Shown here: positions 36,199 through 44,018 of the stretch, piece by piece | How positions within the stretch are numbered: the first letter of the stretch is position 1 | How the letters are laid out: each line of letters starts with the position of its first letter | Assembly (NCBI RefSeq): GCF_030160235.1 | Contig: NZ_BSNY01000037.1 | Location: forward strand, 1-64,000 | Direction: 5' to 3' | Source: Mesorhizobium huakuii | Lineage (GTDB): Bacteria; Pseudomonadota; Alphaproteobacteria; Rhizobiales; Rhizobiaceae | Length of the DNA: 64,000 nt | Translations under genes and position numbers: made by a program | Notes under the pieces: model-generated | What the model saw: only the letters and a program-made list of their open reading frames with translations | Told to the model about the DNA's origin: nothing | Databases searched by the model: none

Positions 36199-37464
36199 AT
36201 GAAGGCGCCGGGTGCTTACCCCAAGGAGGCCGACCCCAAAGAGGCGACGGCGGACGGACGCATCGCCGACAACATCGTCTATTTCGCCCGAACCTTGCGC
36301 AAGGCAGGCATGCGGGTCGGGCCGGCCTCGGTCAAGGATGCCATCGAGGCGGTGCTGGCCGCCGGCATCGGCTCGCGCGACGATTTCTACTGGACGCTGC
36401 ATGCGGTGCTGGTGTCCAGGCACGAGGATCACCCGGTCTTCGACGAGGCCTTCCGGCTGTTTTGGAAATCGCGCGAACTGATCGAGAAACTGCTGGCGAT
36501 GTTCTCGCCGGTGGCGCCCGACGTCAAGGAGAAGCAGAAGCCGCGCGCAGCCGAAAACCGCGTCAGCCAGGCGATGTTCGAAGGTCATCAGAAAAACCAG
36601 CCGCCTCAGGAGGTCCCTGAGATCGAGGTCGATGCCCGTTTCACCTTTTCCGGCAACGAGGTGTTGCGGGGCAAGGACTTTGCCCAGATGAACGCCGCCG
36701 AAATGGCGGATGCCAAGAAGGCCATCGCCGAGTTGCGGCTGCCTTTCGACATGGTGCGGACCAGGCGTTTCAAGGCCGATGCGCATGGCCGCCGCATCGA
36801 CCCGCGCGCCATGATGCGCTCGGCCGCGCGCACCGGCGGTGAATTGATCCTGCCGAAATTCCGCTCGGCCCGTGAAGTCCATCCGCCGCTGGTGGTGCTG
36901 GCCGACATTTCCGGTTCGATGAGCCAATACACGCGCATTTTCCTGCATTTCCTGCACGCGCTGACGGAAAAGCGCCGCCGCGTCCACACCTTCGTCTTCG
37001 GCACGCGGCTGACCAATCTCACCCGTCAGATGCGCCACCGCGACCCGGATGCTGCCCTTGCCGACTGTTCGGCGGCGGTCAAGGATTGGTCCGGCGGCAC
37101 CCGCATCGGCGACACATTGGCCGAGTTCAACCTGATATGGTCGCGGCGCGTGCTGGGGCAGGGCGCGGTCGTGCTTTTGATCACCGACGGGCTGGAGCGC
37201 GACGATGTCGCCGGCCTTTCCGAGGAGATGGAGCGGCTGCACAAATCCTGCCGGCGTCTGATCTGGCTGAACCCGTTGCTGCGCTTCGACGGTTTTCAGG
37301 CGCGCGCCCGTGGCGTCAAGGCGATGCTGCCGCATGTCGATGAATTCCGCTCGGTCCACAATCTCGATGCGCTCGCCGACCTCTGCGCGTCGCTTGACAA
37401 GAAGTCGGCACAGTCCGTCGATCCGCGCCGATGGATGGAAGCTGGCGCGAGGCACGCTGCGTAG
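36199..37464 (+). CDS. CoxE-type VWA protein
   Basis: 421 residues. The MIDAS motif is DISGSMS at 236-242; further metal ligands are Thr in the TRIGDTL region and Asp in LITDGLERDD. The first 120 residues are the N-terminal helical domain of the VWA-CoxE group. MoxR/VWA pairs act as metal-centre chaperones. It starts 4 bases after the ATPase gene. The basic, Gly-rich middle stretch is a flexible linker. Confidence 0.9.
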   Translation: MKAPGAYPKEADPKEATADGRIADNIVYFARTLRKAGMRVGPASVKDAIEAVLAAGIGSRDDFYWTLHAVLVSRHEDHPVFDEAFRLFWKSRELIEKLLAMFSPVAPDVKEKQKPRAAENRVSQAMFEGHQKNQPPQEVPEIEVDARFTFSGNEVLRGKDFAQMNAAEMADAKKAIAELRLPFDMVRTRRFKADAHGRRIDPRAMMRSAARTGGELILPKFRSAREVHPPLVVLADISGSMSQYTRIFLHFLHALTEKRRRVHTFVFGTRLTNLTRQMRHRDPDAALADCSAAVKDWSGGTRIGDTLAEFNLIWSRRVLGQGAVVLLITDGLERDDVAGLSEEMERLHKSCRRLIWLNPLLRFDGFQARARGVKAMLPHVDEFRSVHNLDALADLCASLDKKSAQSVDPRRWMEAGARHAA

Positions 37465-37514
37465 CCATATGTTTTCCCGGCTCCCTGGAAAAACAGACCC
37501 TGAGAGAAGCAACG

Positions 37515-37853
37515 ATGAACGACAGTCTTTATCTCGATGAGGCCCGCGATCCGCTGATCATCGCGGAAGGTTGGATGAAGGATGGCAAGGATGTCGCCAT
37601 TGCCACCGTGGTCGAGACCTGGGGCTCGGCGCCGAGGCCTGTCGGCAGCCATTTGGTCATCGACGCCGAAGGCAATTTCCACGGCTCGGTCTCGGGCGGC
37701 TGCGTCGAAGGGGCGGTGGTGAGCGAGGCGATCGACGTGATCGACTCAGGCAAAGCCAGAATGCTTGAATTCGGCGTCGCTGACGAAACCGCCTGGCAGG
37801 TCGGCCTGTCCTGCGGCGGCCGCATCAAGGTGTATGTCGAGCGGTTGGGCTGA
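37515..37853 (+). CDS. XdhC/CoxI N-terminal-domain protein
   Basis: 112 residues. Contains the XdhC N-terminal signature VAIATVVETWGSAPRPVGSH and the SVSGGCVEGAVVSEA and GLSCGGRIKVYVE segments with both conserved cysteines (GGCVE, LSCGG). XdhC proteins bind and insert the molybdenum cofactor in xanthine dehydrogenase-type enzymes. Here the N-terminal and the Rossmann halves are in separate genes (next gene, 6 bases away). Confidence 0.9.
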   Translation: MNDSLYLDEARDPLIIAEGWMKDGKDVAIATVVETWGSAPRPVGSHLVIDAEGNFHGSVSGGCVEGAVVSEAIDVIDSGKARMLEFGVADETAWQVGLSCGGRIKVYVERLG

Positions 37854-37859
37854 TCTCAG

Positions 37860-38564
37860 ATGGATCCATACGCCCTGAAAACCTTGAATGCCGAGCGCCG
37901 CGCCCGCCGCGCGGCGATCCTCGTCACCGATCTCGGTGATGGCCGTGACCGCATCGTGCGCGAGGGCGACCAGGTCGCCGGCGATCTTGGTGCGGCGATC
38001 GCCAGGGCGTTTCGATCGGGCAATTCCGGTTCGGTCGAGGCAGAAGGGCGAACCTTCTTTCTCAACGCGCATCTGCCGCAACCGCGATTGTTGGTGATCG
38101 GCGCGGTCCATATCAGCCAGGCGCTGGCGCCGATGGCGAAAATCGCCGGCTATCCCGTCGAGATCATCGACCCGCGCACGGCTTTTGCCACCCCCGACCG
38201 CTTCCCCGATGTCACGTTGCATGCCGAGTGGCCGGAAGATGTGCTGAAGCGCCAGCCGCTCGATAGCTACACCGCACTTGCCGCCGTCACCCATGACCCG
38301 AAGATCGACGATTTCGCGCTGAAGGCGGCACTCGACGCCAACTGCTTCTATGTCGGTGCGCTTGGCAGCCGCAAGACGCACGCCAAGCGTGTCGAGCGCC
38401 TGTTGGCGCTGGGCGCGAGCGCCGACCAGATCGCCCGCATCCATGCGCCGATCGGGCTCGACATCGGTGCGGCCAGCCCCGCCGAGATCGCTGTTGCGGT
38501 TCTCGCGCAGACCATCCACGCCTTCCGCTCGCGCGGCCTCGATGCAAAGGGCGCAGTGGCGTGA
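37860..38564 (+). CDS. XdhC-family Rossmann-domain protein
   Basis: 234 residues. The Rossmann-like XdhC C-terminal domain: RLLVIGAVHISQALAPMAKI near 77-96 (glycine-rich loop) and later FYVGALGSRKTHAKRVERLL near 163-182. Together with the preceding gene it replaces a single fused XdhC. Partner of the molybdo-hydroxylase maturation system. It overlaps the following gene by 4 bases (GTGA). Confidence 0.9.
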   Translation: MDPYALKTLNAERRARRAAILVTDLGDGRDRIVREGDQVAGDLGAAIARAFRSGNSGSVEAEGRTFFLNAHLPQPRLLVIGAVHISQALAPMAKIAGYPVEIIDPRTAFATPDRFPDVTLHAEWPEDVLKRQPLDSYTALAAVTHDPKIDDFALKAALDANCFYVGALGSRKTHAKRVERLLALGASADQIARIHAPIGLDIGAASPAEIAVAVLAQTIHAFRSRGLDAKGAVA

Positions 38565-40171
38565 AATTCGGTCCGATCGCGATTGAAGAGGCTGAAGGCG
38601 CGGTGCTGGCAAACGCCACCACCGCAGGCGAAAAGCGCTTTCGCAAGGCGCACCGGCTGAGCGCCGAAGACATTTCCACACTCAAGCAGGCAGGCATCGT
38701 GCAGGTCGTTGCGGCCGTGCTCTCCCCCGATGATCTCGGCGAGGACGCCGCGGCGCAAAGAATTGCCGAGGGCATGAGGTTCAGCGGCATCGAGGTGAGG
38801 CCGGCGGCCACCGGCCGGGTCAATCTCCATGCCAAGGCATCAGGCATCTTCACGGTCGATGCTGGGATGATCGACGCCATCAACGCCGTCGATCCCGCCA
38901 TCACCATTGCCACGCTGGCGCAGCATGCTCCGGTCGAAAAAGGTCAGATGGTGGCGACGGTGAAGATCATCCCCTTCGCGGTCGCCTCCACCTTGGTCGA
39001 CACCGTGATGGGAATCTGCGCCGGCGGCGAGATCTTTGCCGTCAATGCTTATCGGCCGGTGCGCGTTGGCGTCATCCAGACGGTCCTGCCGGGCATCAAG
39101 CCCAGTGTGCTCGACAAGACGCTGCGCGTCACCGAAGCGCGGCTGGCGCGTTCGGGCGGGAGGTTGACGGCGGAGCGCCGCACGCCGCATGAGATCGCGC
39201 CCTTGGCGGAGGCCGCCGCCTCGCTGGCGCGCGACAATGACCTGGTGGTGATCTTCGGCGCCTCGGCGATGAGCGATTTTGCCGATGTGGTGCCGGCAGC
39301 GATCGAGAGGGCCGGCGGAACAGTTGTCCGCGCGGGCATGCCTGTCGATCCCGGCAATCTGCTGGTGCTGGGTACACTCGGCGGCAAGCGCATCATCGGC
39401 GCGCCCGGCTGCGCCCGCAGTCCCAAGGAAAACGGTTTCGACTGGGTGCTCGACCGTCTGGTTGCCGGCCTCGACGTCACCGCGAAGGATATCGCCGGCA
39501 TGGGGGTCGGCGGGCTGCTGATGGAAATCCCGACGCGACCGCAGCCGCGCGAACCGCTGCCGGCCAGGAGCCGGCTCAAGGTCGCGATCGTGCTTCTGGC
39601 GGCTGGCCGGTCGAGCCGCATGGGCGGACCGAACAAGCTCATGGCGCTGTTCGACGGCAAGCCGCTGGTGCGCCGCACGGCCGAGCGCGCGCTCGCCTCG
39701 AAGGCGTCGGGCACGATCGTCGTCACCGGCCATCAGCGCGAACGCGTGCGCGCGGCCCTGGCGGGGCTGGATGTCACCTTCGCTGACAATCCCGATTTTG
39801 CAGATGGCCTGTCGACCTCACTGAAGGCCGGCATTGCCTATCTGCCCGAAGACAGCGCCGGCGCGATGATCGTCCTGGGAGATATGCCGGGCGTTGTGTC
39901 AGGCGATCTCGACCGGCTGATCGATGCCTTCCGTAGGGCCGGAGGCAATTCCGTGGTCCGCGCCTCGCATCAGGGCAAGCGCGGCAACCCGGTGCTCCTG
40001 CCGCGCGCACTGTTCCCGGCCATCGCTCATCTCGAAGGCGATACCGGCGCACGCCATCTGGTCGAGGCCGAGGGGCTCGACGTCATCGATGTCGAGATCG
40101 GCGAGGGCGCGTCTGTCGATGTCGACACCCGCGAGGCGCTCGAAGGCGCCGGGGGCGTGCTGCAGGATTGA
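38561..40171 (+). CDS. MoeA-like molybdopterin-binding / MobA-like nucleotidyltransferase fusion
   Basis: 536 residues from a GTG that overlaps the previous stop. Residues 1-330 resemble the MoeA/MoaB-type molybdopterin-binding domain (RVGVIQTVLPGIKPSVLDKT near 168-187, then NDLVVIFGASAMSDFADVVP near 226-245). The C-terminal 200 residues begin LKVAIVLLAAGRSSRMGGPN, the MobA/MocA NTP-transferase site. MocA attaches CMP to molybdopterin to make the cytosine dinucleotide cofactor used by xanthine dehydrogenase-family enzymes. The fusion is a common layout for this gene. It completes the run of cox-type helpers. Confidence 0.9.
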   Translation: MKFGPIAIEEAEGAVLANATTAGEKRFRKAHRLSAEDISTLKQAGIVQVVAAVLSPDDLGEDAAAQRIAEGMRFSGIEVRPAATGRVNLHAKASGIFTVDAGMIDAINAVDPAITIATLAQHAPVEKGQMVATVKIIPFAVASTLVDTVMGICAGGEIFAVNAYRPVRVGVIQTVLPGIKPSVLDKTLRVTEARLARSGGRLTAERRTPHEIAPLAEAAASLARDNDLVVIFGASAMSDFADVVPAAIERAGGTVVRAGMPVDPGNLLVLGTLGGKRIIGAPGCARSPKENGFDWVLDRLVAGLDVTAKDIAGMGVGGLLMEIPTRPQPREPLPARSRLKVAIVLLAAGRSSRMGGPNKLMALFDGKPLVRRTAERALASKASGTIVVTGHQRERVRAALAGLDVTFADNPDFADGLSTSLKAGIAYLPEDSAGAMIVLGDMPGVVSGDLDRLIDAFRRAGGNSVVRASHQGKRGNPVLLPRALFPAIAHLEGDTGARHLVEAEGLDVIDVEIGEGASVDVDTREALEGAGGVLQD

Positions 40172-40203
40172 CAAACCCGGGCCGAATTAAGCAAGCCTGC
40201 GGT

Positions 40204-41103
40204 ATGGCTTTTCGTTTTCTTTCCCCACGTCGCGCCTTTCTGGCAGCATTATTTGTTCTTTGCCTTGCCGGCCGGGCCGATGCGCTCGAACTGAAACCCT
40301 TCAAGGACGATCTCTTCGCCTATCCGGCGACATTGTCGACCGGCGACGGCGGCGCTTATACCGTCATCGACTACCGCGAGATGCGCGATATCAACCAGCG
40401 CGACGAAGTGCCGGAAAAGCGCGTGCATCCGCAATACACCGACACCGGCGTGCGCAAGGCGCAGCAGGACCTGATGCTGAAGACGGACGCCGGCGATGTC
40501 AGGCACATCGCCGTCGGCAAGACGCAAGGTGCCGCCCTCATCGTGCTCTATCTGCACGGCCAGGGCGGCAGTCGCAAGCAGGGCATCGACGACTTCACTT
40601 TTGGCGGCAATTTCAACCGGCTCAAGAACCTGATGGCCGGCAATGGCGGGCTTTATCTCTCACCGGATTTCCCCGATTTCGGCGATAAGGGCGCCGCACA
40701 GGTCGCGGCCTTGATCGATCATTACGCCGAACAGTCGCCGGGCGCGAAAATCTTCGTCGCCTGCGGCTCGATGGGCGGCGCGCTGTGCTGGAAGCTTGCC
40801 GCCCGCAACGATACCGGCCGGCGCATCAACGGGCTGCTGCTGCTCGGGTCTTTGTGGGACGAGAGTTTTCTCGCCAGTCCCGCCTTCAGGCGTCATGTTC
40901 CGGTCTTCTTCGGCCAGGGCAGCCATGACGTGGTGTTTCCCGTGGCGAACCAGGAAGCCTTCTTCCGCTCCATCATCGCCAGGTCGAAGGCCTATCCCTA
41001 TCCGACCCGGTTCGTGCGCTTCGAGACCGGCACGCATGGCACGCCGATCCGCATGGTCGACTGGCGCGGCACGCTGAACTGGATGCTGTCGAAGGCGCCT
41101 TGA
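40204..41103 (+). CDS. exported alpha/beta hydrolase, family not identified
   Basis: 299 residues from the ATG at 40204 (a TTG 36 bases upstream is less likely). A signal peptide runs through about residue 27 (FLSPRRAFLAALFVLCLAG, cleavage after RADA). The fold is inferred from the nucleophile elbow ACGSMGG near 193 (G-x-S-x-G), the VLYLHGQGGSRKQG oxyanion-loop segment near 115 and FETGTHG with the histidine near 280. Likely a periplasmic hydrolase; the substrate is not evident. Confidence 0.75.
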   Translation: MAFRFLSPRRAFLAALFVLCLAGRADALELKPFKDDLFAYPATLSTGDGGAYTVIDYREMRDINQRDEVPEKRVHPQYTDTGVRKAQQDLMLKTDAGDVRHIAVGKTQGAALIVLYLHGQGGSRKQGIDDFTFGGNFNRLKNLMAGNGGLYLSPDFPDFGDKGAAQVAALIDHYAEQSPGAKIFVACGSMGGALCWKLAARNDTGRRINGLLLLGSLWDESFLASPAFRRHVPVFFGQGSHDVVFPVANQEAFFRSIIARSKAYPYPTRFVRFETGTHGTPIRMVDWRGTLNWMLSKAP

Positions 41104-41110
41104 TCAACAA

Positions 41111-41138
41111 GACAAAAGCTGGAAGCGCATCGCGCTTC
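41111..41138. terminator. hairpin between convergent hydrolase and DUF1176 genes
   Basis: GAAGCGC/GCGCTTC (41122-41128, 41132-41138) with a 3-base loop. On the minus strand it is followed by AGCTTTTGTCTTG. The arm touches the DUF1176 stop codon. Modest stem length keeps confidence low. Confidence 0.4.
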
Positions 41139-42189
41139 AAGGTGCGGTGTTGTAGTCGACAATCGTCTGCGGATTTTCTTCGCCATCATACGACGCGTCG
41201 ACGTCATACTGGATCAGCGAAAAATCACCGTTTCGGAACAAATATGTGCCGGAGTCGGAGGCATCGCCGACGCCGCGCCATTTGTCGAAAGTGGTGATCG
41301 TATGGGCGTTCGGGTCATAATCGGAATTGGTGGCCCATCCCGTGGTCCGGAAGCCGATCACCGTCACGCTCAACAGTTTACCGTCACTATCGTTGTTCTG
41401 GTAGCGGATATCGGTCTCCGGTTCGGCGAACTGCAATTGCCGCACGCCGTCCACTTCATCCGTCACATAGTAGACCGAGTTTTCATTGTAGGCGGCGGCC
41501 ACACAGGAGAAATGAAACAGCCGCGTTTCCTTGTCGGGATCGCCGGGCTGCGCATCCTTGTCCTTGTACTTGATCGAGAAGACCTCCGGCTCATTACCCA
41601 GGAACTGCTTGTCGCACTGGTCGCCATAGGTCGCCAGGAAGGCTTTCTTGGCTTGTTCCAGGGCCGTATCCTTCTTCGGCGGCGGCGGACCGTCGCCGCA
41701 GCTTGGCGGCAGCGCCGCCTCGAAATCCGCCGTTGAAGGTTTCAACGCGCCTTTTTCGATATGGATCGGATCGAAGGGCGGCGCGGCCTGGATCTGCGCA
41801 TTCACCTGGCGCAGCGTGTAACAGCCGGCAAAGACCTTTTCGCCGCCGCTCTTGTCCGTCGCACGGATGGCCACCGGGACGTTGTAGAAGATGCTGCCGG
41901 CGGCGCCCTCGTCCGAAATGGCACCGGTCGCGACCTCGACCTTGTCGGTACCGTCATAGCCCTTGACGAAACTGTCGAAATCCTTAGCCGGCTTTGTGTC
42001 GCCGTAATACCCCCAGGCGCGGGCGAATTCGTGCCGGTTAATGGCGCTGTAGAGCGAGCGGATGACCGCCTCGGCGCTCGATCGGTCGTCGACATAGGGT
42101 GCTTCGGGTGTATCTTCTGCGGCCGGCACCGCTTGGCCGGACATGGCAAGGGAGAGAAGGGCAGTCGCTGCGAGAAGGGCGCGTCTCAT
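41137..42189 (-). CDS. DUF1176 exported protein
   Basis: 350 residues from the ATG at 42189, with a signal peptide (ALLAATALLSLAMSGQAVPA). The N-terminal half (about 30-150) holds a SnoaL/ketosteroid-isomerase-like region (DRSSAEAVIRSLYSAINRHEF with ARAWGYYG). The C-terminal half (about 190-350) is the DUF1176 domain with FHFSCVAAAYNENSVYYV. Several cysteines (CYTLRQ, SCGDG, CDKQ, CVAA) suggest disulfides. Periplasmic, function unknown. Confidence 0.75.
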   Translation of the reverse strand: MRRALLAATALLSLAMSGQAVPAAEDTPEAPYVDDRSSAEAVIRSLYSAINRHEFARAWGYYGDTKPAKDFDSFVKGYDGTDKVEVATGAISDEGAAGSIFYNVPVAIRATDKSGGEKVFAGCYTLRQVNAQIQAAPPFDPIHIEKGALKPSTADFEAALPPSCGDGPPPPKKDTALEQAKKAFLATYGDQCDKQFLGNEPEVFSIKYKDKDAQPGDPDKETRLFHFSCVAAAYNENSVYYVTDEVDGVRQLQFAEPETDIRYQNNDSDGKLLSVTVIGFRTTGWATNSDYDPNAHTITTFDKWRGVGDASDSGTYLFRNGDFSLIQYDVDASYDGEENPQTIVDYNTAP

Positions 42190-42330
42190 CGGGAATCTCC
42201 GCTCGATAACGGAAATTCTACCACGGCGATTGCGGCGGCGTGGTGACGCGGAGCCCACGGCGCTTGAAGAATCGTGTGCGCAGGCGCTACCTCCCCTGCG
42301 CCGGCGTTCCGACCGGACAGGAGATCTGAC

Positions 42331-42837
42331 GTGACGATATCGATGTATGAGGCATCCGTGCCGGTGTTTTCAGCCAGGCTGAAAGCACTTTCCAATGTGC
42401 TGGCGGCAGCCGAACAGAATGCGCTTGACCGCAAGATCGACCCGCAGGTGTTTTTGACGGCGCGGCTTGCACCCGACATGTTCGCTTTGACCCGGCAGGT
42501 GCAGATCGCCACCGACCACGCCAAGGGCGCGCCGTCGCGGCTAGCCGGTCGAGAGGTGCCGAGATACGAGGACAATGAAGCAAGCTTTGCCGAACTCGAG
42601 GCGCGGATCGCCAAGACGCTCGCGCTTCTGGCGACGTTCTCGGCAGCCGATATCGACGGCTCGGACGACAAGGTGATCGAACTGAAACTCGGCGGACGCG
42701 AACAGACGTTGGGCGGCATGCAGTATCTGCTGCATGTGGCCATGCCCAATTTCTATTTCCACCTCACCACCGCTTACGACATCCTTCGCCACAACGGCGT
42801 GCCGCTCGGCAAGGCGACATTCCTGGGATCGCGTTAA
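42331..42837 (+). CDS. DUF1993 family protein
   Basis: 168 residues from GTG at 42331, which has CAGGAG 8 bases upstream; a longer frame upstream is Pro/Arg-rich and lacks a Shine-Dalgarno. DUF1993 is a DinB-like four-helix bundle; the pattern MYEASVPVFSARLKALSNVL and LHVAMPNFYFHLTTAYDILR fits. Functions are unknown; metal-dependent roles are proposed by fold only. Confidence 0.85.
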   Translation: MTISMYEASVPVFSARLKALSNVLAAAEQNALDRKIDPQVFLTARLAPDMFALTRQVQIATDHAKGAPSRLAGREVPRYEDNEASFAELEARIAKTLALLATFSAADIDGSDDKVIELKLGGREQTLGGMQYLLHVAMPNFYFHLTTAYDILRHNGVPLGKATFLGSR

Positions 42838-42849
42838 GAGCCAGGCATT

Positions 42850-42883
42850 GCGAGATGTCCCGGATCCGTCCGGGACATCTCGC
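42850..42883. terminator. 15-bp perfect hairpin between convergent genes
   Basis: GCGAGATGTCCCGGA (42850-42864), loop TCCG, TCCGGGACATCTCGC (42869-42883). It lies in the 55-base gap between the DUF1993 gene and the convergent 54-residue gene. There is no T-tract on either side, so it could be a Rho-dependent end, an RNA processing site or a pause site rather than a standard terminator. Confidence 0.5.
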
Positions 42884-42892
42884 GAGGCGCAT

Positions 42893-43057
42893 CTAGCGAA
42901 TGGACATTTCGCGGGCGACGCGCGGAAAATCGGCGGGCTTGATGCCGATATCGGCACGGTCGGCATTGCTCATCGAATGAAGCAGGGCGAGCGCTGCGCG
43001 GTATCGCAGATGTTCCTGCGGGCGCGGGCGGGCGAACATTTCCGTGAAGAAACCCAT
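42893..43057 (-). CDS. short DUF1127-like protein
   Basis: 54 residues, read from the ATG at 43057 with AGGAG some 10 bases upstream. It begins MGFFTEMFARPRPQEHLRYR and ends MSNADRADIGIKPADFPRVA then REMSIR. The LHSMSNADRADIGI segment is the DUF1127 motif pattern (a leucine-rich helix, then D-x-x-L/I-x-D-I-G-I). Similar small proteins act in RNA turnover and nutrient control in alphaproteobacteria. It is convergent with the DUF1993 gene and next to the sRNA candidate region. Confidence 0.72.
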   Translation of the reverse strand: MGFFTEMFARPRPQEHLRYRAALALLHSMSNADRADIGIKPADFPRVAREMSIR

Positions 43058-43189
43058 GAATCAGGCTCCTGGTTGGTCCTCCACGGCCGCCAATATAGGT
43101 GAATCGTGACAATTGTGCAGTGCAGCATTTGCATGCCTGCTATGTCCGGATAAATTTCCTAGAATTTTTTGGCTGCCCATTGAAACTTC

Positions 43190-43292
43190 CGCGCCGCACG
43201 AACCGTAGGCTTCGACGCTGGCTCATGGCCAGTTTTCCTCGCCACTCCTGGCGAATTTCCGGACTGCGTGAAAACGCAGTCCGGCTTTTTGC
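43190..43292 (+). ncRNA. candidate small RNA with terminator
   Basis: Three hairpins in a row on the plus strand: CTGGC/GCCAG (43218-43222, 43228-43232), TCGCCA/TGGCGA (43239-43244, 43249-43254) with the loop CTCC, and a perfect 11-bp terminator stem (43259-43269, 43274-43284) with a GAAA tetraloop followed by CTTTTTGCTTT. The CTCC loop can pair with Shine-Dalgarno sequences, the mode of action of many trans-acting rhizobial sRNAs. The 5' end is not defined; I could not pick a promoter. The terminator has no protein gene before it on this strand (the upstream gene runs the other way). Confidence 0.5.
43259..43290 (+). terminator. Rho-independent terminator without an upstream protein gene
   Basis: CCGGACTGCGT/ACGCAGTCCGG (43259-43269, 43274-43284), GAAA loop, then CTTTTT. 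The nearest plus-strand protein gene upstream ends at 42837 and has a convergent gene behind it, so a separate short transcript is implied. Confidence 0.85.
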
Positions 43293-43368
43293 TTTGAGGA
43301 CTGGTCACCATCCTCGGATGCCTAAATTCATTAAGATCGGTGGCATGTATTTTTAACGAGCCGGTTCT

Positions 43369-43905
43369 ATGGTCTGGAGACCTGACGGACAGGCAAAGGG
43401 GGAGGCTGACATCGCTACCAGCGCCAAGCGTGATTTCGCTTCGCTGCTCGACGACCTCTTCGTTGCCTCCCACAAGGGCGACGGTATCGAGGGCGACGAG
43501 GCCGGCGCGCGTCCGTCCATTCCGTTCGATTATCTCTCGGTCGCCGATGAGCTCCATTCCGGCCGCATCAAGGTATCCGCAGCCGAATATCGCGAGGCCG
43601 GTGCCGATCTGGCGAGCGAATTCGCCGCCTTGCTCGAGCACGCCAAGCTGGCGCTGGCTGCCGAGGATCCGAAGCCTGAGGAAAAACTGCCGCCGATCGA
43701 TCCGGAATCGATCGCGGCCGAACTGGGACTGAGCCAGCCCAAAAGCGTCGCCGATTTCGGGCGTATGCGCCGCAGCTTTGCTTTCAGCAACCATCCTGAT
43801 CGCGTCGCCCCGCATCTGCGCCAGCGCGCCATGATCCGCATGCAGGTGGCCAACATGCTGATCGACGAGGCCAAGCGCCGCGCCGTGGCCGGTGCTCGCC
43901 GCTAG
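43369..43905 (+). CDS. J-domain-like protein of unknown function
   Basis: 178 residues. The last 55 residues (FGRMRRSFAFSNHPDRVAPH, then LRQRAMIRMQVANMLIDEAK) have the pattern of a J-domain: helix II, the HPD triplet (139-141 or so) and helix III, but helix I and the spacing before it are atypical. The HPD triplet is the part that stimulates Hsp70 ATPase. The first 120 residues are acidic and mostly helical with no known motif. Possibly a specialised DnaK co-chaperone; low certainty of function. Confidence 0.6.
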   Translation: MVWRPDGQAKGEADIATSAKRDFASLLDDLFVASHKGDGIEGDEAGARPSIPFDYLSVADELHSGRIKVSAAEYREAGADLASEFAALLEHAKLALAAEDPKPEEKLPPIDPESIAAELGLSQPKSVADFGRMRRSFAFSNHPDRVAPHLRQRAMIRMQVANMLIDEAKRRAVAGARR

Positions 43906-44018
43906 CCAAACGCCGCTGGTTCACGCAAAAGTCGGCCTGGCGAGGCTTGGAGAGCGCCATGGCTTTCCCTATACATGCAGGCTCCCTCCCGCGCAGACTT
44001 CCCCCGGAGCAGAATTCC

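Larger units (their letters stand above)
43058..43368. other. intergenic stretch holding the sRNA candidate
   Basis: About 310 bases with no credible coding frame. It contains three stacked stem-loops ending in a Rho-independent terminator that has no protein gene in front of it on that strand (see 43190-43292). Confidence 0.55.
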
